From assembly GCA_937949915.1 (NCBI GenBank), contig CALECP010000256.1:1-46879 (forward strand): a stretch of DNA of 46,879 nt, in the 5' to 3' direction. Below the pieces are notes generated by a model. That model made no database searches. It was not told the origin of the DNA and worked only from the letters and a program-made list of their open reading frames with translations. The number at the start of each line of letters is the position of its first letter. Within the stretch, counting starts at the first letter, position 1. The stretch is from an uncultured Anaerolineae bacterium. GTDB taxonomy: Bacteria; Chloroflexota; Anaerolineae; Promineifilales; Promineifilaceae. Below, one piece after another: positions 41,408-46,879 of this stretch. Position numbers and translations under genes: made by a program.

Positions 41408-42415
41408 CTAATGGGCGCGTACCACCGTTCGCACTTGGTACACCGGTTTGTTTTGGCTTTCGTAATAGGTACGCACGAGCAGTTCAGCCAGCAAGCCCAT
41501 CATCAAAAATTGTGCGCCCAAAATCATAAGCAGCACCGCCAATGTAAGGAGCGGCCGATCTATCACGTTCGCCCGATAGCCGTCTATGCCACCCATCGCC
41601 AGCCCCAGCAATTTATAAACAGCCAGCCCTAGGCTGATGATCACACCGACCGCGCCAGACGATAAACCCAACATGCCGAATAAGTGCATCGGCCGATCTC
41701 CGTACTTCCGCAAAAAAGTGACTGTCATCAAATCCATGATGACGCGAAAGGTGCGACTAAGGCCATATTTTGATGTGCCAAGCGCACGGGCGCGGTGGTC
41801 AACTGGCACTTCTGTCATCTTGAATCCGGCGTTGGCAATCAGTTCGGGGATGAAGCGGTGCATTTCGCCATACAGGTTCAATTCGTCTACCACTTCGCGC
41901 CGGAACGCCCGCATCGAGCAGCCGCGATCATGCAGATCGACACCAGATGAACGGGCGATTAGACCATTGGCTATTTTCGATGGAATTGTCCGCACTACGT
42001 CATCTTTGCGATTGACGCGCCACCCATTGACCACATCCCAGTCGCCGTCTGGCTCGTTTAATTTGTTGACGAGGTTGGGAATATCGGCCGGGGGGTTTTG
42101 TCCGTCTGCATCGAGCGTCACGATGGTATCGGCGCGTGCGTGATCAAACCCGGCCGCGAACCCGGCCGTTTGTCCATAGTTGCGCCGGAAGCTGACAACG
42201 ACAATGCGCGGATCGGCGGCCGCCATCTCTTCCAGCAGCGCAAAACTGCCATCTTTGCTGCCATCGTCCACAAACAGCATTTCGTAATCCCAGCCGGTCG
42301 GGTCAAGGCTCTCGTGAATTTCGGCGATCAAGTGGGGCAGGCTTTCTACCTCATTGTAAACCGGTATCACCAAACTCAAATCGGGCTTTTTTCTATCTAT
42401 ATCTGTCTCGCTCAT
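41408..42415 (-). CDS. Membrane-bound family 2 glycosyltransferase (DPM1/ArnC-like)
   Basis: About 335 residues from ATG 42415; an ATG six codons upstream is also possible. The GT-A domain has LSLVIPVYNEVESLP, FVDDGSKDGS, VSFRRNYGQTAGFAAGFDHA, and the metal-binding DxD in TLDADGQNPP. Two membrane spans lie near the C-terminus (LFGMLGLSSGAVGVIISLGLAVYKL, about 235-260, and LLTLAVLLMILGAQFLMMGLLAELL, about 280-305). This is the layout of enzymes that move a sugar from a nucleotide to polyprenyl phosphate for cell-envelope glycans. The sugar cannot be assigned. An acyltransferase gene lies 39 bases upstream on the same strand. Confidence 0.93.
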   Translation of the reverse strand: MSETDIDRKKPDLSLVIPVYNEVESLPHLIAEIHESLDPTGWDYEMLFVDDGSKDGSFALLEEMAAADPRIVVVSFRRNYGQTAGFAAGFDHARADTIVTLDADGQNPPADIPNLVNKLNEPDGDWDVVNGWRVNRKDDVVRTIPSKIANGLIARSSGVDLHDRGCSMRAFRREVVDELNLYGEMHRFIPELIANAGFKMTEVPVDHRARALGTSKYGLSRTFRVIMDLMTVTFLRKYGDRPMHLFGMLGLSSGAVGVIISLGLAVYKLLGLAMGGIDGYRANVIDRPLLTLAVLLMILGAQFLMMGLLAELLVRTYYESQNKPVYQVRTVVRAH

Positions 42416-42454
42416 CGCCGAGAACGATAGCACATGAAGGAAGATCGGGCATAT

Positions 42455-43378
42455 TCACGACACAGCCCAGCCACGTTCCGCATAGGTGGCAAGGAGCGCG
42501 TCTTTTTCTACCCACAATTGATTGAGCCACGTGTGAAATGCCTCTTTGAATACGGGATCGTTGCTGTAGTCGCTGTCGAGAAAGTGGGCAGGGATCGGCC
42601 GTTGCTTGACATCGACGACGATGCGGCCGATTTGCCCAGACAACAAGGCGGCCAAAGAGGGCGGATGCGAATAAACGAGCGTGACATCGAGCAGCATGTC
42701 TAGTTCGTCGCCCAACGCATGGATCGCTTGTGCCATCCCACCCGCTTTTGGTTTGAGTAAATAGTTGTAGGGCGATTGTTGTTTCGCTTTTTTGGCAGGC
42801 GTTTTGCGCGTTCCTTCTACATAATTGATGATGGAGAAAGGTGTACCGCGCAATTTGTTACACGCTGCATGGGCGGTACGGAAATCTTCACCCCGTTTTT
42901 CCGGGTGCTTTTCTAGGTAGGCGCGGGAGTAGCGTTTCATAAATGGCATGTCGTAGGCACGACAAACAGCACTGATGAGTGGCACCCATCGCAGATTGCT
43001 CTTGACGAAAAAGCGCATAATCGGGATATGGGCAACGTGGTGCAGCGCGTGGATAACGGCAAGAATATCGACGGCCGAAACATGATTGCTCATGATCAAG
43101 TAGTTCTTGTTGGGGTCGAGATCGGCCGCGCCGATCACCTCCCATTCAGTCAGCTCAAACCTTTCGTATACCTGTGCGTTGCGGCCGGTATACGCATACC
43201 CAATCGCTGCAATGTGCTGTGTCAGCTTATCGCGCCACGCCTGCCGGGGCAGCAGTCGTCGCAGCAGCGCATACATCATCGCGCTCCCCGCCAAACGGCC
43301 GAGATACAGCAAGAGAAGTGATGTCACCGCTATTCGTTTCCATAACGTCAGTTGTTTCTTTGATTGCTTCTTATCCAT
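42455..43378 (-). CDS. PlsC-like acyltransferase
   Basis: 307 residues. A hydrophobic N-terminal span (about 12-37) is followed by the LPLAT domain: IMSNHVSAVDILAVIHAL with the catalytic HX4D (H-VSAV-D, about 97-102), FVKSNLRWVPLISAV (about 123-137), and NYVEGTRK (about 187, the EGT motif that binds the phosphate). It transfers fatty acyl groups to lysophospholipid-type acceptors. Its length and the FMKRYSR segment resemble the YihG/LCLAT-like group rather than the short 1-acyl-glycerol-3-phosphate PlsC. It lies upstream of the GT2 gene, so the pair may supply or modify membrane lipids and glycolipids. No clear ribosome binding site. Confidence 0.88.
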   Translation of the reverse strand: MDKKQSKKQLTLWKRIAVTSLLLLYLGRLAGSAMMYALLRRLLPRQAWRDKLTQHIAAIGYAYTGRNAQVYERFELTEWEVIGAADLDPNKNYLIMSNHVSAVDILAVIHALHHVAHIPIMRFFVKSNLRWVPLISAVCRAYDMPFMKRYSRAYLEKHPEKRGEDFRTAHAACNKLRGTPFSIINYVEGTRKTPAKKAKQQSPYNYLLKPKAGGMAQAIHALGDELDMLLDVTLVYSHPPSLAALLSGQIGRIVVDVKQRPIPAHFLDSDYSNDPVFKEAFHTWLNQLWVEKDALLATYAERGWAVS

Positions 43379-43683
43379 CTTTCAACCTACACGGAACCAT
43401 ACACATATTCGCCTCGTTCACTTCCGTTTTATATAGAAAGTGGCTGTATCGTGCAATCAAAATCTCGCTCACGGCCGTTTTTCTGTACTTTTTCCGAACT
43501 TTGGGAGATTTCTGACAAATAATTGTCGCGGCCGTGTCTTGCACCTACCCGGCACACAAGGCGATCTATTGGTGGACAATCTGATGCCGGTTGGTCGGGT
43601 TGTACTTTGATGTGTCAAATGAGTGATCACCCGCACACCGCACACATTCCGCCATTTACCTATGGCGGCCCAGTGTGTGAGGA
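43379..43683. other. Intergenic stretch without a recognised gene
   Basis: About 305 bases. Reading frames here lack coding character. I see no tRNA or CRISPR repeat. A short inverted repeat near 43651-43666 (CCGCCAT/ATGGCGG) is the only structure I noticed. Confidence 0.4.
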
Positions 43684-43711
43684 TTGACACCCCCACATTT
43701 CCCCATACAAT
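43684..43711 (+). promoter_or_regulatory. Sigma-70-type promoter of the interrupted frame
   Basis: TTGACA (43684-43689), a 16-base spacer and TACAAT (43706-43711). It reads into the short frame cut by the IS3 element. It resembles the serS promoter (TTGACA, 17 bases, TACAAT). Confidence 0.65.
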
Positions 43712-43778
43712 CAAGCATGTCAGTATGAGCCAATTATGAAGCAATGAGTTGGTGGCGTTTAAGGAAGATATACAAACT

Positions 43779-43840
43779 ATGTCACAAAAGATTGAACTCA
43801 AATTAGTTAAAGAGTTGGAAGATAGAAATATCTACTATGC
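43779..43840 (+). pseudogene. 5' fragment of a small gene interrupted by IS3
   Basis: A frame starting MSQKIELKLVKELEDRNIYYA (ATG 43779, or GTG 43752) has the AAGGAAG sequence upstream and the promoter at 43684. It runs into the left IS3 end after about 21 codons. After the right IS end, a frame reads YYAILKLASMNPQC before entering the serS control region, so the sequence on both sides encodes Tyr-Tyr-Ala. Too short to name. Confidence 0.45.
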
Positions 43841-43920
43841 TGCCCCCCATTGTCAAGACAAAAAATGGTCTAAAATAAGGTTCTCAATAAGCATGTTTTC
43901 TTCGTCTTCCGTTGGTTGGT

Positions 43921-44754
43921 TTATGGAGGAGGCGATTTCAAGCTCTTCGCCCCCTGAGAATATACTTCCAATGGTGTTTTGTAGGCGAGGCTTTGGTGAA
44001 TCCGCTCCTGATTATAGAAGGCGAAGTACCGTTGCAGTCCGGCCGTTAAGTCAGACACCGTTTCATATCGCTTGAGATAAATATCTTCATATTTGAGCGA
44101 CCGCCAAAATCGCTCAATGAAAATGTTATCCAACGCACGCCCTTTTCCATCCATGCTGATAGCGATCTCTTGCGCTTTCAACGTGTCCGTAAAATAATGC
44201 GATGTGAATTGTGCGCCTTGGTCTGTGTTAAAAATCGCTGGCTTGTTCTTTTTGAGCGCATCTTGTAACGCTTGCACACAGAAAATACTTTCCAACGTAT
44301 TGGACAGTTGCCACGACAGAATGTAGCGGCTGTACCAATCGATCACAGCAACCAAATACATGAATCCCCGTGCCAGTGGAATGTAAGTGATGTCGCTACT
44401 CCACACATGATTCGGAGATTCAACCGTCACATCTCGTAACAAATACGGGTAAATTGGGTGATTTTTCGCCCGGCGTGTTGTATTCGGGCGCGTATAGAGG
44501 GCGGTAATACCCATCAACCGCATCAAACGGCGAACGCGCTTTCTATTAACGTTATATCCTTGTCGGCGCAACCAGTGTGTCATCTTGCGGTATCCATAGA
44601 ACGGTGTCAACATATATTGTTCGTCGATTAAACGCATCAATTCCAAATTCAAGTCGCTTTCAGTCGCTGGTTTGTAGTACCACGCCGCACGGCTCAGACC
44701 CAACAACTTGCATTGACGACCGATACTCAGCGCGGCGTGGTTTGGCTCAATCAA
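43921..44754 (-). CDS. IS3-family transposase OrfB (integrase core)
   Basis: 277 residues as an open frame, normally made as an OrfAB fusion. An HTH_21-like segment (LIDEQYMLTPFYGYRKMTHWLRRQGYNV) precedes the rve domain. The catalytic DDE is Asp in VWSSDITYI, Asp in FNTDQGAQFTSHYF, and Glu in IERFWRSLKYEDIYL. The C-terminal YNQERIHQSLAYKTPLEVY is typical of the family. Read back from its first Met in the same frame, it joins the orfA end at the run of nine A (44794-44786). A -1 shift there gives KKNLPLSAAEKRRLIEPNH. All motifs are intact. Confidence 0.94.
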   Translation of the reverse strand: MIEPNHAALSIGRQCKLLGLSRAAWYYKPATESDLNLELMRLIDEQYMLTPFYGYRKMTHWLRRQGYNVNRKRVRRLMRLMGITALYTRPNTTRRAKNHPIYPYLLRDVTVESPNHVWSSDITYIPLARGFMYLVAVIDWYSRYILSWQLSNTLESIFCVQALQDALKKNKPAIFNTDQGAQFTSHYFTDTLKAQEIAISMDGKGRALDNIFIERFWRSLKYEDIYLKRYETVSDLTAGLQRYFAFYNQERIHQSLAYKTPLEVYSQGAKSLKSPPP

Positions 44755-44764
44755 TCGACGCTTT

Positions 44765-45061
44765 TCAGCGGCCGATAAGGGTAGATTTTTTTTTCAGCCA
44801 TTCCACTTCCACTTTCAGTCGCCCAATCTGCTCATACAATTGTGCTTCTTGGTCTGCTTGCGCTTTCTTCTGTTTGTCTTTCGACTGACGTTCGAATAAT
44901 TGCGAGCCGTTTGTCAGCAGTTGCGCTTTCCACTTACTCACTTGCATCGGGTGCACTTCGTAGTGTGCGGCTATTTCACTGCGTGTCCTCGATTCTTTGA
45001 CCGCTTCCAATGCAACAGTCAGTTTGAATTGAGCCGAATACTGTTTTCTTTTCGTAGACAT
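44765..45061 (-). CDS. IS3-family transposase OrfA
   Basis: 98 residues. An HTH_Tnp_1 domain (KRKQYSAQFKLTVALEAVKESRTRSEIAAHYEVHPMQVSKWKAQLL) binds the element ends. A leucine-zipper-like helix (QADQEAQLYEQIGRLKVEVEWLKKK) mediates multimerisation. The slippery A9 run near its 3' end (44794-44786) sits in the LKKK codons, where -1 frameshifting yields OrfAB. Alone it ends STLIGR. Confidence 0.93.
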   Translation of the reverse strand: MSTKRKQYSAQFKLTVALEAVKESRTRSEIAAHYEVHPMQVSKWKAQLLTNGSQLFERQSKDKQKKAQADQEAQLYEQIGRLKVEVEWLKKKSTLIGR

Positions 45062-45213
45062 TTTTATCTCCCATTTTGTGATTTTATCGCAAATTGGGAA
45101 CCTTAATTCACTGTCTAATTATTGGGGGGCATTATATTATGCCATTCTAAAACTGGCTTCTATGAATCCTCAGTGCGTCACCTCTGCACATCATAACACG
45201 GTTTTTATAGCAA

Positions 45214-45242
45214 TTGACAGAGGTTCGGCCGAACCGTACAAT
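45214..45242 (+). promoter_or_regulatory. serS promoter with a palindrome in the spacer
   Basis: A near-consensus sigma-70 promoter: TTGACA (45214-45219), 17-base spacer, TACAAT (45237-45242). The spacer contains the perfect palindrome GGTTCGGCCGAACC, centred on a CGGCCG. Predicted transcription start is about 45249. Confidence 0.85.
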
Positions 45243-45248
45243 ATCGAC

Positions 45249-45489
45249 AACAATATAACGAAATGCGTTGACGAAGATCAGTACGTCGCACACTCTGGCA
45301 AAGAGAACCTGTGGATGGTGAAAACAGGAGCAGAGAAGCGGCCGAATCTCCTTCAGAGCAGTTGCTGACAGAAGGCAACCGGGTAAGCCCGATATAGCTG
45401 TCCGAGGCTGTTGGCACTGCGCCAATAGCAAACCCAGGTGGTACCACGAAGCTCTTTCGTCCTGTTATTGAGGATGATGGAGCTTTTTT
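45249..45489 (+). ncRNA. T-box leader (riboswitch) of serS
   Basis: This untranslated leader senses uncharged tRNA and controls read-through into serS. Visible parts: Stem I, with GAAGATCAGTA (about 45271-45281), the distal loop AGAGAACC...GGTGAAAACAGG (about 45302-45328), and a specifier region GAATCTCCTTC (about 45344-45354) containing Ser codons UCU or UCC. Next is a linker with further hairpins. The T-box core AGGTGGTACCACG is at 45436-45448, and the terminator follows. The UGGN bulge reads UGGU, so its last base would pair with discriminator A or wobble with G; bacterial tRNA-Ser normally has G73. Confidence 0.88.
45450..45489 (+). terminator. T-box-controlled intrinsic terminator
   Basis: The stem AGCTCTTTCGTCCT / AGGATGATGGAGCT has one mismatch and two G-U pairs, a seven-base loop and a run of six T. 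It overlaps the T-box antiterminator, so the two structures are alternatives. 50 bases before the serS start. Confidence 0.88.
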
Positions 45490-45539
45490 AATTTTTAGCG
45501 ATTCGCTCACAGCTAATCGCTAACGGCTAAAGGTTCAAC

Positions 45540-46868
45540 ATGTTAGATATTGCATTGATTCGAGAGAAGCCCGATTGGGTGAAAGAACAAATTATCAAAC
45601 GCGCCGACAACCCAGATCGGGTCGATGAGGCGTTGACGTCCGATACGCACCGTCGTGCGCTTTTGGTCGAGGTCGAAGCGTTGCGTCAAGAGCGCAATGT
45701 GGCGAGCAAAGCGATTGGTCGCGTGATGGGACAGTTGAAGAAGGCGGAGAAAACAGGGGATGCTGCGGCCGTTGCACAACTGACGGCAGAAGCGGAAGCA
45801 GCCAAAGATCGGCCGCGTGTGATCGGCGACCGCATCAGCCAAATCGACGAACAATTGCGTACTGTCGAAGCCAGCTTGCGCGAAGCCCTGCTCTGGATTC
45901 CTAATATCCCACACGAGAGCGTTCCCGTTGGTGTCGAAGCAGATAACGTCATCCACGCACCACAAGGCGCACCGCTGCCCCAGTTCGATTTTGAGCCACA
46001 AGCACATTGGGATTTAGGCCCACAGATCGGCATCATCGACTTTGAGCGCGGGGCAAAATTGAGCGGCAGCCGCTTTTACATGCTGCGCGGACATGGCGCA
46101 GCGTTGCAACGGGCGTTGATTCGCTTCATGCTCGATATGCACATCGACAAACACGGGTTCACCGAACTGTATTTGCCGTGGATGGTCAAATCGCAAGTGT
46201 TTGAGGGCGCGGGTCAGTTGCCCAAATTTTTTGACAACATCTATCGGGATGCGGAAGAAGATTTTATGTGGCTGGGTACGGCCGAAATCGCCCTTGCCAA
46301 CATTCATCGTGACGAACTGCTAGACGAAGCCCACTTGCCGCTCAAATATGTGGCATATACGCCGTGCTTTCGGCGCGAAAAAATGAGCGCGGGGCGGGAC
46401 GTGCGCGGCATCAAGCGGGGGCATCAGTTCGACAAAGTGGAGATGTTCCAATACGTGCATCCCGACGAAAGCTATGACCGTCTGGAAGAGATGAAACAGT
46501 ATGCGATTGACATTTGCGATGCGCTCGGTTTTCGTTATCGTTTGCTCGATTTGGCGACAGGTGACATCAGTTTTGCGATGACAAAAACGTATGACATCGA
46601 AGTGTGGGCGGCCGGGTGTGGCGAATGGCTAGAGGTCAGCTCGATTAGCAACGCGGGGGATTATCAAGCACGGCGAGCCAATGTCCGCTATCGACCGACA
46701 GACGGCGGCCGCACACAATTCCCGCACACGCTCAACGCCAGTGGTCTCGCCATTCCGCGTGTGATGATCGCTGTCATCGAAAACAATCAGCAAGCAGACG
46801 GTTCGATTGTGATTCCAGAGGCGTTACGGCCGTACATGAATGGGCTAGATGTCATTCCGGCCGCCTAA
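45540..46868 (+). CDS. serS: Seryl-tRNA synthetase
   Basis: 442 residues, complete. An N-terminal long antiparallel coiled coil (about 25-110) holds the long variable arm of tRNA-Ser. The class II catalytic core follows: motif 1 region around GSRFYMLRGHGAALQRALIRFMLDMH, TLF-type loop WLGTAEIALANIHRDEL, motif 2 YVAYTPCFRREKMSAGRDVRGIKRGHQFDKVEMFQYV and motif 3 HTLNASGLAIPRVMIAVIENNQ. The ATG at 45540 is preceded by AAAGG. It charges tRNA-Ser with serine and also provides Ser-tRNA for selenocysteine where that pathway exists. Expression is controlled by the T-box leader directly upstream. Confidence 0.97.
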   Translation: MLDIALIREKPDWVKEQIIKRADNPDRVDEALTSDTHRRALLVEVEALRQERNVASKAIGRVMGQLKKAEKTGDAAAVAQLTAEAEAAKDRPRVIGDRISQIDEQLRTVEASLREALLWIPNIPHESVPVGVEADNVIHAPQGAPLPQFDFEPQAHWDLGPQIGIIDFERGAKLSGSRFYMLRGHGAALQRALIRFMLDMHIDKHGFTELYLPWMVKSQVFEGAGQLPKFFDNIYRDAEEDFMWLGTAEIALANIHRDELLDEAHLPLKYVAYTPCFRREKMSAGRDVRGIKRGHQFDKVEMFQYVHPDESYDRLEEMKQYAIDICDALGFRYRLLDLATGDISFAMTKTYDIEVWAAGCGEWLEVSSISNAGDYQARRANVRYRPTDGGRTQFPHTLNASGLAIPRVMIAVIENNQQADGSIVIPEALRPYMNGLDVIPAA

Positions 46869-46879
46869 AAACGAGCTGG

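Larger units (their letters stand above)
43841..45131 (-). mobile_element. IS3-family insertion sequence
   Basis: The element is 1291 bases with TG...CA ends. Both ends begin TGCCCCCCA and continue with partly matching AGACA and AAGGTTC blocks as imperfect inverted repeats. It encodes overlapping-frame orfA and orfB on the minus strand. No matching 3-5 base target duplication is seen (ATGC on the left, TTAT on the right). It lies 83 bases upstream of the serS -35 box. Confidence 0.88.

Noticed and set aside
11898-43526. Identical 14-mer TGACAAATAATTGT at 11898 and 43513
   Set aside because: In a 47 kb window several 14-base matches between any two places are expected by chance, and the flanks do not match.
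43469-43801. 110-codon minus-strand frame in the gap before IS3
   Set aside because: No ribosome binding site, unlikely residue composition, and it opposes the promoter at 43684.
45078-45368. 96-codon open frame across the right IS3 end and the serS leader
   Set aside because: Its 3' two-thirds cover the serS promoter and T-box Stem I, and its 5' end lies in the IS terminal region. Only the first few host codons may belong to the interrupted small gene.

Overview
The window looks like a piece of a bacterial chromosome of mid GC content, most probably a Chloroflexota member (Anaerolineae or Ardenticatenia type). This is inferred from gene content, not proven: a T-box leader on serS, very large BTAD/STAND regulators, Pro/Thr-rich membrane and lipoproteins, fasciclin and SdrD/DUF11 surface proteins, a UPF0175/DUF3368 toxin-antitoxin pair, and no genes for outer-membrane assembly. 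The hexanucleotide CGGCCG is extremely common (about five per kb by hand count) inside and outside genes, much like the HIP1 motif of cyanobacteria. It is absent from the IS66 element.

Layout. 1-2244: the 5' part of asparagine synthetase (cut by the window edge), a two-gene nuclease-like pair (PIN plus PD-(D/E)XK-like), and a divergent MOSC protein. 2245-8230: a leader region and a giant surface protein of DUF11 and SdrD-like modules, closed by a strong terminator. 8237-9711: a complete IS66-type element. 9728-12771: a fasciclin protein with a Met/Asp-rich region, and an SDR-fold protein that has lost the YxxxK residues. 12788-17337: an orphan receiver protein, tyrS, parB, parA and a PfkB kinase, all on the minus strand, with two adjacent palindromes between parB and tyrS and an array of parS-like half-sites upstream of the kinase. 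17430-27894: secreted and envelope proteins (PA14/propeller protein, lipoprotein, GH16 plus a second carbohydrate-active candidate in one operon, glycosyltransferase, TPR-like membrane protein, and a LuxR-HTH/transmembrane/Kelch protein).

28083-37809: a UPF0175/DUF3368 toxin-antitoxin pair, an overlapping DUF4177/CcmH/HAD cluster, a minus-strand operon with a C39-like/dual-specificity phosphatase fusion and a thioesterase, an AfsR-like regulator and a large DUF2157-type membrane protein. 38075-43378: a subtilisin-like protease, a SpoU-type RNA methyltransferase, rsmI, a membrane GT2 glycosyltransferase and an acyltransferase. 43379-46879: an IS3 element inserted into a small promoter-bearing reading frame, then the promoter, T-box leader and gene of seryl-tRNA synthetase.

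The most interesting shared signal is at protein C-termini. Four otherwise unrelated exported proteins (SdrD-like protein, GH16, its operon partner, and the S8 protease) end in the same three-part tail of 37-40 residues: P-[LT]-[ATS]-[IV]-x-L, a hydrophobic span, then a short basic end. This looks like a sorting or anchoring signal that I cannot match to a named one. Several genes also start exactly six bases after a -10-like hexamer, which suggests leaderless mRNAs are common here.
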